From the NCBI GenBank assembly GCA_023139655.1, contig JAGLNE010000039.1, positions 1-9,862 of the forward strand: DNA of 9,862 nt, given 5' to 3'. Positions 1 through 6,200 of this stretch are shown one piece after another. A model generated the notes under the pieces. The model ran no database searches, was not told the DNA's origin, and saw nothing but the letters and a program-made list of their open reading frames with translations. Every line of letters begins with the position of its first letter. The stretch's first letter is position 1. Both the position numbers and the translations under genes were made by a program. Origin of the DNA: Candidatus Parcubacteria bacterium (GTDB lineage: Bacteria; Patescibacteriota; Patescibacteriia; Patescibacteriales; UBA12075).

Positions 1-95
1 AACTTTGCAATATCGGTAAGCGAAATAAAATCATCTTCTCCACGGGAGAACAAAATAATTTCAGTGTTTTTAATAATAATTTTTTGGTTTGCCAT
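1..95 (-). CDS. KilA-N domain protein, N-terminal fragment (cut by window edge)
   Basis: The minus strand opens at ATG 95-93 and stays open to the window edge. It reads MANQKIIIKNTEIILFSR, then GEDDFISLTDIAK. The D/E-D-x-I-S-L-T-D-I-A segment is the typical opening of bacterial KilA-N proteins, a DNA-binding domain shared with phages and large DNA viruses. Only 31 residues are present, so the domain core and any C-terminal partner lie outside the window. A consensus-like promoter and a spaced inverted repeat sit upstream, which would suit an autoregulated DNA-binding protein; that is inference. No clear ribosome binding site lies next to the ATG. The family call rests on a short stretch. Confidence 0.7.
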   Translation of the reverse strand, partial: MANQKIIIKNTEIILFSRGEDDFISLTDIAK

Positions 96-149
96 AATAT
101 TAAATTTTTTAAAATATCCAGCTATTTCCTTTACAATAAACAAAAAAAT

Positions 150-183
150 GTTCGTGGATAACTATATTATATTATACACGAAC
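150..183. promoter_or_regulatory. spaced palindrome overlapping the KilA-N gene promoter
   Basis: GTTCGTG at 150-156 and CACGAAC at 177-183 are perfect inverted half-sites, 20 bases apart. On the minus strand one half lies in the -35/-10 spacer and the other about 8 to 14 bases after the expected start of transcription, so a bound protein would straddle the -10 box. This is the geometry of an operator. The binding protein is unknown; the KilA-N product is one guess. Confidence 0.5.
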
Positions 184-199
184 AAAAAACGAAAGTCAA
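171..199 (-). promoter_or_regulatory. sigma70-type promoter for the KilA-N gene
   Basis: On the minus strand TTGACT (199-194) is followed after 17 bases by a perfect TATAAT (176-171). Transcription should start near 164, giving an untranslated leader of about 70 bases before ATG 95. Confidence 0.75.
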
Positions 200-213
200 T
201 ATTTTTAAAAATA

Positions 214-247
214 AAAAAACCGCCCTTGCCAATATTTGGATAGGGTG
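214..247 (-). terminator. probable weak intrinsic terminator, minus strand
   Basis: On the minus strand an imperfect hairpin (CACCCT with AGGGCGG, inner CCAA/TTGG) runs into TTTTTTTATTTTT. It lies upstream of the KilA-N promoter and would stop minus-strand read-through before that promoter. The stem has mismatches, so it is less certain than the others in this window. Confidence 0.45.
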
Positions 248-266
248 ATTTAGTACTTGACTAAAT
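248..266. promoter_or_regulatory. inverted repeat over the -35 box of the plus-strand promoter
   Basis: ATTTAGT (248-254) and ACTAAAT (260-266) form a perfect inverted repeat with a 5-base centre. It covers most of the -35 hexamer TTGACT at 257-262, so it could be a repressor site. It could also be a chance A/T-rich palindrome. Confidence 0.35.
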
Positions 267-285
267 TCTTTGTTCTTACTATCAT
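257..285 (+). promoter_or_regulatory. sigma70-type promoter for the small membrane protein at 378
   Basis: TTGACT (257-262), a 17-base spacer, then TATCAT (280-285). Transcription should begin near 292, about 85 bases before ATG 378. Together with the KilA-N promoter it makes the 96-377 region a divergent regulatory region; I see no other gene in it. Confidence 0.6.
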
Positions 286-377
286 TAAATTGCAATTAAG
301 AAGGGCTCTTTGATAAAAACAAAATAAACAGCAAAACATATCCCCCTGCTGCCTTTAATTCATATTTTTTGAGACGC

Positions 378-785
378 ATGGTCCAAGCTGAACTACCATT
401 AGTGTACAATCAAGTACACCGGATAGAAATTCCAGAGAAACACAAATTACCTCTCAAATGGAAGGCAATTTTTGTTTTGCTAATAATCTATTCAATCACC
501 ATAAGCACCTTAACATACGTAGAGGCAACACAAACACGAAGTGAGACGGCTAAAGTGCCAGTAGTAAAAATTACGGAGCAGCCCGCTAGTGCAGTCAGGG
601 GGCACGCCGAGTCGGCCCAAGTAAAAATGACCGCCACTGTAGCCGGCTGGTACGATGTTGTGGAAATTGACAATGAAAATATACATGTAAAGACCAATAT
701 GAAAGTCTGGGTGAATGGCCGCGAGTTTATCCGCTGTGATGATTGCGGGCAGGAAAAGATGAACCCGTCTTTACTGGAATTTTAA
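378..785 (+). CDS. small membrane-anchored protein of unknown function
   Basis: I do not recognise the family. The 135-residue product has a charged N-terminal segment of about 28 residues, one hydrophobic helix at about 29-48 (WKAIFVLLIIYSITIST), then a soluble part with the segment VAGWYDVVEIDNENIHVKT and a CDDC pair at residues 120-123 near the C-terminus. This suggests a single-pass protein whose tail might bind metal or form a disulfide; that is inference. I chose ATG 378, which has a weak GAGA upstream, over a TTG nine bases earlier that has none. It has its own promoter (257-285) and a good terminator straight after the stop, so it is probably monocistronic, and it converges on the SEC-C gene. 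Confidence 0.65.
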   Translation: MVQAELPLVYNQVHRIEIPEKHKLPLKWKAIFVLLIIYSITISTLTYVEATQTRSETAKVPVVKITEQPASAVRGHAESAQVKMTATVAGWYDVVEIDNENIHVKTNMKVWVNGREFIRCDDCGQEKMNPSLLEF

Positions 786-809
786 TTTACATTTATTAAA
801 AATAAAAAT

Positions 810-842
810 AGCCATCTCAAAAGAGGTGGTTGTTTTATTTTC
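810..842 (+). terminator. intrinsic terminator of the 378-785 gene
   Basis: AGCCATCTC, loop AAAA, GAGGTGGTT (G-U pairs allowed) is followed by GTTTTATTTT. It begins 25 bases after the stop codon. Confidence 0.8.
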
Positions 843-856
843 TATTTTTTACAAGG

Positions 857-887
857 GGTAACGTTAGGGTAACGTTACCCTAAATAA
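857..887 (+). repeat. 31-bp dispersed palindromic element, copy 1
   Basis: Two tandem 11-bp units, GGTAACGTTAG and GGTAACGTTAC, run into CCTAAATAA. The second unit lies in a perfect 20-bp palindrome, TTAGGGTAACGTTACCCTAA (864-883). Other copies start at 4278, 7232 and 9068 in the same orientation. This copy sits between the two convergent terminators of the flanking genes. Confidence 0.85.
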
Positions 888-888
888 T

Positions 889-924
889 AAAAAACCGCCC
901 CTTTTACTTATCGAGGGCGGTTTT
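889..924 (-). terminator. bidirectional intrinsic terminator after the SEC-C gene
   Basis: AAAACCGCCC (891-900) pairs with GGGCGGTTTT (915-924). Read on the minus strand it is a 7-bp GC-rich stem followed by TTTTTTATTATTT, 57 bases after the SEC-C stop at 981. It also works on the plus strand. It probably ends the six-gene transcript. Confidence 0.85.
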
Positions 925-980
925 GCAACGTAATTCACTAATAATTATAGCTTATTAATTTTCTAACCTTATATATTTGA

Positions 981-1691
981 TTATTTCATTCTAGGCTGTA
1001 TTTGTCTTTTCATTTCTAAAATATCATTTATTATACAAATTTTTTTATCCATGCAACATTTTCTATATTTTTCATAACTACCACATATGCAATAATCGTT
1101 ATTTTTCCTTTTCTTAATACACAATAATTGAAAGGGTGTATATATTTCAAGTATTTTCTCCTGCATGGGTATCAACTCATTTTTACCAATATTATTCAAC
1201 GGATCACCTGGTTTGCAATATTTATTCTGCAATAAAGCGTTTTCCTCAGAAATTTTGATAAAATCTTTTACAACTTTACTATTAATAATTGGGTATCTTA
1301 AATTATCTATTGATTGACCGGTATATTTTTTTTGTGGATCTGGTATAAAAACAATTTGTTTTTCATTGTTTATTCTAGGTGTAACATCGATAATTTTATC
1401 TTTCATTTTTACGGCACAATGAAATTCAGCTTCTAACATTACCTGGGGTATTTCCCAAATTGCCCAACCGATTAGTTCTTTCCCACCATATTTTTTAATA
1501 AAATTCTTTACATTCTCAAAACACTCCCCTTCTTTACCAAATTCTTCATTTCTAACATCAATAAATCGAGGATTTGAATCAGAGTTAATCTGTTTGCAAA
1601 ATTCTAGCACATCGTTTGAAATGCACTTTGGTTTATTAGTAAAACTTAATTTTTCAACACCTTGATATCCCATAGCTTTTAAAATTATCAC
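981..1691 (-). CDS. SEC-C motif protein with a possible Cys-His-Asp hydrolase domain
   Basis: The 236-residue product ends in a clear SEC-C zinc motif, CICGSYEKYRKCC (residues 201-213, ligands C201, C203, C212, C213). SEC-C tails occur on SecA and on many phage and defence-associated proteins as a binding module. The N-terminal part has GECFENV (C57), EFHCAV (H91) and IIDVTP (D102), the order and spacing seen in papain-like, transglutaminase or NlpC/P60-type enzymes. I infer a possible cysteine peptidase or transglutaminase-like activity; no fold search backs this. The start is GTG 1691 with GAGG about 11 bases upstream; ATG 1673 is the alternative. It is the last gene of the operon, 33 bases after the membrane-protein gene, and a strong terminator follows. 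It is AT-rich like its three neighbours, which would suit acquisition by transfer. Confidence 0.85.
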   Translation of the reverse strand: MIILKAMGYQGVEKLSFTNKPKCISNDVLEFCKQINSDSNPRFIDVRNEEFGKEGECFENVKNFIKKYGGKELIGWAIWEIPQVMLEAEFHCAVKMKDKIIDVTPRINNEKQIVFIPDPQKKYTGQSIDNLRYPIINSKVVKDFIKISEENALLQNKYCKPGDPLNNIGKNELIPMQEKILEIYTPFQLLCIKKRKNNDYCICGSYEKYRKCCMDKKICIINDILEMKRQIQPRMK

Positions 1692-1724
1692 AATAATACC
1701 AGCCTCGTATATTTATTTTCTAGA

Positions 1725-2261
1725 CTAACAATTACTAACAAAACTACACACGGCTTTTAACAAGCTAATCCATTGAATACTAATTAAAATAACTATCAAA
1801 TATAAAACTACAAATATCCATGGTATTTTAAGCTCAACATGTGTAAAAGGTAAGTATAATTTTTTATTTTTACCTTCACCTAACTCTTTCCATTCTACAT
1901 CATATAATGAAACTGGCAATTGCTTCTCAATTTTATGAACTACTTTAAATTTGCCTGTATTTATATTTTTATAAGACATTACTAAACGATACCAAGAATA
2001 ACATATAATGATACCAGCAAATGAAACTATAATTATCATTGGTATAGAAATATTATTTGCTTTACTCGATATTCCGAGTAAAGCAAGCAACGCAGTATTG
2101 ACAGTAAGAAAAAAATCATTATTTTTTTGTCTTCTATCGCTAATTCTTTCAGCTGAGTCTATATAAATTCTATATTGCTCCATTAAATGATTTTTATATT
2201 CACTGCCATAATCATTTTCTTCAAAGTTAAAAATAGTTTTTTTATTTTTTTCATCGCTCAT
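1725..2261 (-). CDS. multi-pass membrane protein, RipA-like octameric (8xMP) type
   Basis: The 178-residue product has a soluble N-terminus (FEENDYGSEYKNHLMEQY), a conserved-looking helix ERISDRRQKNNDFFLTVNTA, hydrophobic segments at about 50-66, 71-95 and 147-166, and a cytoplasmic stretch SYKNINTGKFKVVHKIEKQL followed by YDVEW. From memory this matches the small bacterial family annotated as RipA family octameric membrane protein, often seen beside TIR-like proteins. In such pairs the membrane protein is a plausible pore-forming or membrane-disrupting effector, as in the 2TM effectors of nucleotide-signalling defence systems; that role is inference. It starts 7 bases after the TIR-like gene, which indicates co-translation. 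Confidence 0.75.
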   Translation of the reverse strand: MSDEKNKKTIFNFEENDYGSEYKNHLMEQYRIYIDSAERISDRRQKNNDFFLTVNTALLALLGISSKANNISIPMIIIVSFAGIIICYSWYRLVMSYKNINTGKFKVVHKIEKQLPVSLYDVEWKELGEGKNKKLYLPFTHVELKIPWIFVVLYLIVILISIQWISLLKAVCSFVSNC

Positions 2262-2268
2262 ATTTATT

Positions 2269-2679
2269 TTACTTATTTTTACCCTCGCCCATTAACTGAT
2301 CAATTGCACTAGCAATTCCATTCCAAGTCCATTTTATAGTTCTATTTCTATTCAAGCCAATAGGTAATCTGCTTTTTTCATTAGCACCACCAACATAAAC
2401 ACCAAAAAATGGTACATTTTGCTCTTTAGCCATTGCTATTTCTTTTGCAACTCCAGATGCTGAAGCCATAAATTTTCCCGCTAGCACAATTACTATATTA
2501 CATTTGTTAATTTTTTCTTTTACTATTTTTTCCCATTGACTTTGTGGCAATGAAGATTTCGAAGACCAATCTTTAATAAAAAATGGAGTTTTTGAATTTT
2601 TACTTTGACCCACAAATCTAATTTTTGATTGGTCATTGTGATCATAATCAAAACTAACAAATGTTCTTGGATTATTCAT
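2269..2679 (-). CDS. TIR-like protein of the ThsB / MTH538 type
   Basis: The 136-residue product is one flavodoxin-like TIR domain: strand RTFVSFDYDHND (5-16), DWSSKSS (38-43), strand CNIVIVLAG (60-68), helix GVAKEIAMAKEQN with E80 at the place of the TIR catalytic glutamate, strand VPFFGVYVGG (89-98), and WTWNGIASAID near the end. The layout fits TIR-like PF08937 proteins, which include Thoeris ThsB, an enzyme that senses phage and makes an NAD-derived signal. Whether this protein is an NADase or a cyclase cannot be read from sequence. The HEPN gene ends 19 bases upstream and the membrane-protein gene starts 7 bases downstream, so it probably works with them. No SIR2, macro or SLOG type ThsA lies in the window. 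Confidence 0.8.
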   Translation of the reverse strand: MNNPRTFVSFDYDHNDQSKIRFVGQSKNSKTPFFIKDWSSKSSLPQSQWEKIVKEKINKCNIVIVLAGKFMASASGVAKEIAMAKEQNVPFFGVYVGGANEKSRLPIGLNRNRTIKWTWNGIASAIDQLMGEGKNK

Positions 2680-2698
2680 TTTTTTATATTTAATTTAT

Positions 2699-3580
2699 TT
2701 ATGCTAATTTTTGTTTAATCGCTTTTCGGTTGTTTATAATTCTTGGTATTTGGATACAAGTAATATGAAGTATTTTTAATGCAATATCTGATAATGCATA
2801 TCCGTGATCATCTAATTTGTTAATTTTTTTTGTTATCTTTGTTTTTTCCCGATATTCTGGCCTAAACCCCCTTTTTTTAAAATTTTGAATATAGATACTA
2901 TTAATTTCACCATTATTATGAACTAAAATATTTCTATTTTGCCCATAAACAAACATTAACTCAAATAAACTTTTTTTTGCGCCTTTCGATTTGTTTTGTA
3001 GTGCTTTGTTTATGTTTATTTTAAATAATGTGTTAATTTTTTCTAAAACATCTATCATGTCATTAGATTGAATAATTTTTTTTACACGTCTTTCTATAAT
3101 ATTCTTCTTGCACAGTGAAATATCTAAGTTGTAAAATATTTCATTAAAATAAACATTAAACTTTTTATTAAAATAATTCTTTTCTTTTTCACTACCACTT
3201 GGCAAAAACTCTGGTAAGTGAGTAAACAACGTAGTAAAAATGTTTTTAATATATTCTTCAAATAATTGATAGTTTAGAATATAAATATTTTCAGCTACTA
3301 CGTCATTATATTCTCTGTCTACATTCTTAAGGTTATTCATGCATTCCTTGAATTCATCCAAATCAGCTTTTGACATTTGAGAATTTTCTATACTTTTATA
3401 GCTATTCAAAATTAGAATATATGAAAGAGTTTCAGTTTTTATGTTTGCGATAAACTTATCATGGAATGTGTTGTGCGCCCTATCAAGCTCATTGATTATA
3501 GTCCTTGCAATTTTTTTGTCTCCAGGCTGCAAATTATTTTTGTGTTGATTTAGTATGATTGTAGATAGTTTTTTTGCCAT
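2699..3580 (-). CDS. HEPN-domain protein, probable ribonuclease (RiboL-PSP-HEPN type)
   Basis: The 293-residue product is almost wholly helical and lysine/asparagine-rich. Residues 216-221 read RNILVH within NRNILVHNNGEIN, an R-x4-H motif, which is the catalytic signature of HEPN ribonucleases. The preceding FELMFVYGQN and the earlier FEEYIKNIF (107-115) resemble RiboL-PSP-type HEPN proteins found in abortive-infection loci. HEPN enzymes cut tRNA or mRNA to stop growth on infection; that this one does so is inference. The start ATG 3580 lacks a nearby Shine-Dalgarno sequence. It lies 12 bases after the YHYH-like gene and opens the four-gene block with TIR, membrane and SEC-C proteins. Base composition is very AT-rich compared with the trpB gene. 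Confidence 0.8.
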   Translation of the reverse strand: MAKKLSTIILNQHKNNLQPGDKKIARTIINELDRAHNTFHDKFIANIKTETLSYILILNSYKSIENSQMSKADLDEFKECMNNLKNVDREYNDVVAENIYILNYQLFEEYIKNIFTTLFTHLPEFLPSGSEKEKNYFNKKFNVYFNEIFYNLDISLCKKNIIERRVKKIIQSNDMIDVLEKINTLFKININKALQNKSKGAKKSLFELMFVYGQNRNILVHNNGEINSIYIQNFKKRGFRPEYREKTKITKKINKLDDHGYALSDIALKILHITCIQIPRIINNRKAIKQKLA

Positions 3581-3592
3581 ATTTTAAAATTA

Positions 3593-3814
3593 TTATTTAC
3601 TCCTCGCCATCATCCTCGCGCTCACCCTGGCCTTCTTTATCTTTTTAGCATGACAATGATACTCATTGTATTCCAGTCCCCACTTCTCCGTGCAATTAGT
3701 CCGGCAAGTGTGGCAACCCTTAGAATCGGTACGGCCGGGGTGGGCGAAAACAAAAAATGGCAGCAACAAAAGTACTACCAAAATTAAACTTGATTTTATA
3801 ATTAAGTGTTTCAT
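3593..3814 (-). CDS. secreted YHYH-like Cys/His-rich small protein
   Basis: The 73-residue product has a classical signal peptide (MKHLIIKSS, then a hydrophobic core to about A24) and a mature part beginning HPGRTDSKGCHTCRTNC and continuing to WGLEYNEYHCH. C34, C37, C41, C54 with H25, H35, H53, H55 is the pattern of small YHYH-type domains found after signal peptides or beside nuclease domains in many bacteria, and suggests metal binding or disulfides. The tail is basic. Its start lies one base after the DUF350 stop, so the two are co-translated, and it ends 12 bases before the HEPN gene. Confidence 0.8.
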   Translation of the reverse strand: MKHLIIKSSLILVVLLLLPFFVFAHPGRTDSKGCHTCRTNCTEKWGLEYNEYHCHAKKIKKARVSARMMARSK

Positions 3815-3815
3815 A

Positions 3816-4040
3816 TTAGCTTGGCATAATAGTCAGGCCAATCACTAGCGCCGTACCAAGAATCAAAGCGGATAGAATCATGGCCACGCCCATATTGCCT
3901 TTTTTAATTTCTTCCCACTCATTAATCGGCGTCAGCCAATCAAAAACCTTAAGAGCAATGCCGAGTGATAGGGCTACAGATATAGCACCAGTCAAAGCCC
4001 AACCAAATGTAATTAAATACTGTTCTAAAATACTTTGCAT
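3816..4040 (-). CDS. DUF350 family small membrane protein
   Basis: From the ATG at 4040 the product is 74 residues with two membrane helices (about 7-29 and 49-71) and the central signature ALKVFDWLTP followed by W-E-E-I-K-K-G-N, which is the DUF350 pattern (F/D, LTP, E-x-x-x-G-N). DUF350 proteins are inner-membrane proteins of unknown function, and one-domain versions are common in Patescibacteria. An upstream ATG at 4082 would add 14 residues, but the family normally begins just before QYLxTFGWA, so I chose 4040. Neither start has a good ribosome binding site. It is the first gene of the possible six-gene transcript; the 90-bp repeat module lies upstream. Confidence 0.85.
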   Translation of the reverse strand: MQSILEQYLITFGWALTGAISVALSLGIALKVFDWLTPINEWEEIKKGNMGVAMILSALILGTALVIGLTIMPS

Positions 4041-4099
4041 ACATTTTTTATGAAGAGTTAGTCTTATTTCCCACCATAACATATTTTAAATGTAACGGC

Positions 4100-4190
4100 A
4101 AGGCTAATTTTAGCTTAAAAAGACCATTTTTTAAGACATTGGTCAAACACAAAAATATGCCAGGGAATATTTATAAAATTTTCATAAAGA
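4100..4190 (-). repeat. 90-bp upstream module with paired hairpins, copy 1
   Basis: Bases 4101-4190 align without gaps to 6011-6100 with seven differences. Two small inverted repeats lie inside: AAGGCTAATTTTAGCTT (4100-4116), and CTTAAAAA with TTTTTAAG around a 6-base loop (4114-4135). They share three bases. Four of the seven differences fall in the two loops and none in a stem. The module lies just upstream of the DUF350 gene; the other copy lies just upstream of the ZU5-like gene. Apart from repeat modules, a terminator and a small GAGAG/CTCTC hairpin (4350-4364), I see nothing in 4083-4408. Confidence 0.8.
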
Positions 4191-4277
4191 AAGTATAAAG
4201 AAATGATAAAGAAAGTATAAAATTTTCATAAAGAAAGTATAAAGAAAAGATAAAGAAATTCTAAAATATTTATAAAA
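4171..4277. repeat. degenerate ATAAAGAAA-type array 1
   Basis: Short units of 10 to 12 bases such as ATAAAGAAAG, TATAAAGAAA and TATAAAATTTTC are repeated about ten times. On the minus strand the array carries three TATACT hexamers, which resemble -10 boxes, but I see no matching -35 boxes. Its last part, from 4250, is shared with the array before 7232. Confidence 0.75.
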
Positions 4278-4308
4278 GGTAACGTTAGGGTAACGTTACC
4301 CTAAATAA
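4278..4308 (+). repeat. 31-bp dispersed palindromic element, copy 2
   Basis: Identical to the copy at 857-887 over all 31 bases. It lies directly between the array at 4171-4277 and the terminator of the 111-residue membrane protein. Confidence 0.9.
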
Positions 4309-4343
4309 AAACTGGGTTTGCCACTTGTGCGCGCACCCAGTTT
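4303..4343 (-). terminator. intrinsic terminator after the 111-residue membrane protein gene
   Basis: AAACTGGGT (4309-4317) pairs perfectly with ACCCAGTTT (4335-4343). On the minus strand the stem is followed by TTTATTTAG, so it terminates transcripts from 4744. The T tract overlaps the end of the 31-bp repeat. Confidence 0.75.
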
Positions 4344-4408
4344 AACTTTGAGAGGTAAACTCTCTGGAAATTTCTTAAACTGCTATTCAACTTATTGGTC
4401 AGCCGTAT

Positions 4409-4744
4409 TCATAAAAAAGCACTTCTTATTGCCCAGGGTATAAACACTGTAACAACTGCAAAAAACAGTAACCAGGCCAATATAATAGCTATTACCAGAC
4501 CATAAGCAAGTAGTATGATGGTTTTAGGCAAACCAAAAAGAAAATTAAGTAAGATTGATATTTCCTTACTAAATAGGCAATCAACCGGGTTAATATATAT
4601 TGACGCCCGGTAATTATCAAACTTGTTGTCAATAAATTGTATTAACCCGATGTTAAAGACCCTTAATAGCGCCCAAAATATCCCAAAAGAAAACAACCAT
4701 TTGTAAAGAACTACGCCGAAATACTCTAACTGTAATATTTCCAC
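4409..4744 (-). CDS. small membrane protein of unknown function
   Basis: I do not recognise this 111-residue protein. It has a hydrophobic segment at about 10-35, a polar loop at 38-60 (DNKFDNYRASIYINPVDC), and a long hydrophobic region at about 62-105 that could cross the membrane twice. The start is GTG 4744, fixed by the best ribosome binding site on the minus strand, AGGAGG at 4756-4751, six bases upstream. The ZU5-like gene ends 68 bases upstream in the same direction, so the two may share a transcript. A terminator follows. Confidence 0.75.
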   Translation of the reverse strand: MEILQLEYFGVVLYKWLFSFGIFWALLRVFNIGLIQFIDNKFDNYRASIYINPVDCLFSKEISILLNFLFGLPKTIILLAYGLVIAIILAWLLFFAVVTVFIPWAIRSAFL

Positions 4745-4812
4745 TTTGCACCTCCTAAATTTTTGTTACCAAAATGAACGAAATATATTATATTAAATAA
4801 ATATTTATTAAA

Positions 4813-5976
4813 CTAATTCTGCGCTGGGCACTTCACTGCCTTGCCAGTCGTGAAATCTATCGGGTTGCCGTCAGCGTCGGTGAGCTGTTCCCCGGTGTTG
4901 GCATCGGCCTGGGATATACCGGTGAGTGGCTGACCATCGCCGCAGTCAATTAAGTAGGGCGGGCCGATCCGGATCATTTCCTGCTCCCAACATTTGACAT
5001 TCAGCCTTTTCCAGTGATAATGGTGATCAACAAAGTGAATCGCCTCAACTGCGTATTTCCAATATGTCCTATAATCATTCTTGCCCTCTTGGACCTGCTT
5101 GTCTTTGAGGAACTCAAGTTCCTTGGCCCAGCTAACTACAAATTTTATGGGAATACCTTTGGGCATATCTATATAGTGCTCCCCCTCTTTACTGCAAGTG
5201 TAGTTTTGAGTAAAGGTTACTGCATCATAACCCTCTCCTTTGCTACCCGGGAGTGTGGCTTCTGTCGGTGTAAGGCCATCGGTCGCGGTAATAGGAAAAG
5301 GCATAACTTCCCAACCGGCGTAGCGATCCAATTTGGCTAAGGCCATATACCCCTTATCTTCTTCCGCGTAATATATTGCCAAATCGGCTGTTATATCACC
5401 AACTATTGGTTTAACTTTTACATCATACATAAAGCTTGCCCCCAGTCCGTACTTGCCAGCGCCATAAAAATTAAATTCAAAAGGCGGCTTCATCCGGGTA
5501 ACTACAGAAAAATGATCAATCTCAGCATTCAGTGTTACTTGATTATCCTCTATGCTGTAGCCGGCATCACTTAAAACATCCAGAGAATTTTCGCCTATGT
5601 GCATTACCAGTGGTAAGGCTTGCCCTTCCTCTTTATTAAAATTAAGACTTAAGTCAACTGGCTTACTAAACTTAGTGCCGCTTGGCTCAAGGCTGTAAAC
5701 CTTAGTAACCAAACCATCTGTTTCCTCACTTACCTCATCACTAATGTCCTTAATGCTTATATCAGCTACGTTTAAACCAGGCGGTAAGGCACTCAAGGGT
5801 ATGCTAAGCGCCAGCTCGTTGTCTGGTGAGTAAACCAGGTGTACACTAGCGTCTATCTCAATGCAGGTATCGCAGGGTAAAAGGTATAATATTAAAGCCA
5901 GAGCAAGAAGAATAATCCCGATAACTCCTAAAATTATCCATTTATTTTTCATATAATTTAAGTTAATATTAGCCAT
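4813..5976 (-). CDS. membrane-anchored ZU5-like surface protein
   Basis: The product is 387 residues from ATG 5976. An uncleaved signal anchor or signal peptide at about 11-33 (MKNKWIILGVIGIILLALAL) is followed by an extracytoplasmic part. Residues 93-113 contain VYSLEPSGTKFSKPVDLSL and 149-160 LNAEIDHFSVVT, the pattern of ZU5-like beta domains in bacterial surface proteins. The rest is beta-rich with several cysteines and no family I recognise. The frame runs up to a TTG at 6006, but that start lies in the repeat-like upstream DNA; ATG 5952, just before the hydrophobic segment, is another option. No good ribosome binding site separates them. The role is probably structural or adhesive. Confidence 0.7.
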   Translation of the reverse strand: MANINLNYMKNKWIILGVIGIILLALALILYLLPCDTCIEIDASVHLVYSPDNELALSIPLSALPPGLNVADISIKDISDEVSEETDGLVTKVYSLEPSGTKFSKPVDLSLNFNKEEGQALPLVMHIGENSLDVLSDAGYSIEDNQVTLNAEIDHFSVVTRMKPPFEFNFYGAGKYGLGASFMYDVKVKPIVGDITADLAIYYAEEDKGYMALAKLDRYAGWEVMPFPITATDGLTPTEATLPGSKGEGYDAVTFTQNYTCSKEGEHYIDMPKGIPIKFVVSWAKELEFLKDKQVQEGKNDYRTYWKYAVEAIHFVDHHYHWKRLNVKCWEQEMIRIGPPYLIDCGDGQPLTGISQADANTGEQLTDADGNPIDFTTGKAVKCPAQN

Positions 5977-6009
5977 ATTCCCAGCGTAGCATATTCTACC
6001 TAACAACGC

Positions 6010-6100
6010 AAGGCTAACCTTAGCTTAAAAAAATCATTTTTTAAGACTTTGGTCAAACACAAAAATATACCAGGGAACATTTATAAAATTTTCATAAAGA
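6010..6100 (-). repeat. 90-bp upstream module with paired hairpins, copy 2
   Basis: Gapless match to 4100-4190 with seven differences. The hairpin CTTAAAAA/TTTTTAAG keeps its stem while its loop changes from GACCAT to AATCAT, and the other hairpin changes only its two central bases. It lies just upstream of the ZU5-like gene, as copy 1 does for DUF350. Confidence 0.8.
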
Positions 6101-6200
6101 AATGATAAAGAAATGATAAGGAAAGTATAAAATTTTCATAAAAAAAAGATAAAGAAATTCTAAAATTTTCATAAAGTAATTATAAAAAAATCATAAAAAA
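6081..6200. repeat. degenerate ATAAAGAAA-type array 2
   Basis: Units such as ATAAAGAAATG, ATAAGGAAAG and TATAAAATTTTC, with ATTCTAAAATTTTC near the end. This array is not preceded by the 31-bp palindromic element, unlike arrays 1 and 3. Confidence 0.7.

Noticed and set aside
488..697. Minus-strand frame inside the 378-785 gene
   Set aside because: Shadow of the plus-strand gene, which has its own promoter and terminator.
857..887. TTAGGG as telomere-like repeat or replicon end
   Set aside because: It occurs once per element inside a palindrome, not in tandem runs, and the element is internal.
2269..3580. Canonical type I Thoeris (ThsA plus ThsB)
   Set aside because: The TIR-like protein fits ThsB, but no protein with SIR2, SLOG or macro domains is encoded next to it.
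5014..5340. Open frame on the plus strand inside the ZU5-like gene
   Set aside because: Antisense to a longer gene with a coherent signal anchor and domain pattern.
5977..6006. TTG 6006 as start of the ZU5-like gene
   Set aside because: The added residues come from the edge of the repeat module and have no ribosome binding site; ATG 5976 or 5952 places the N-terminus just before the membrane anchor.
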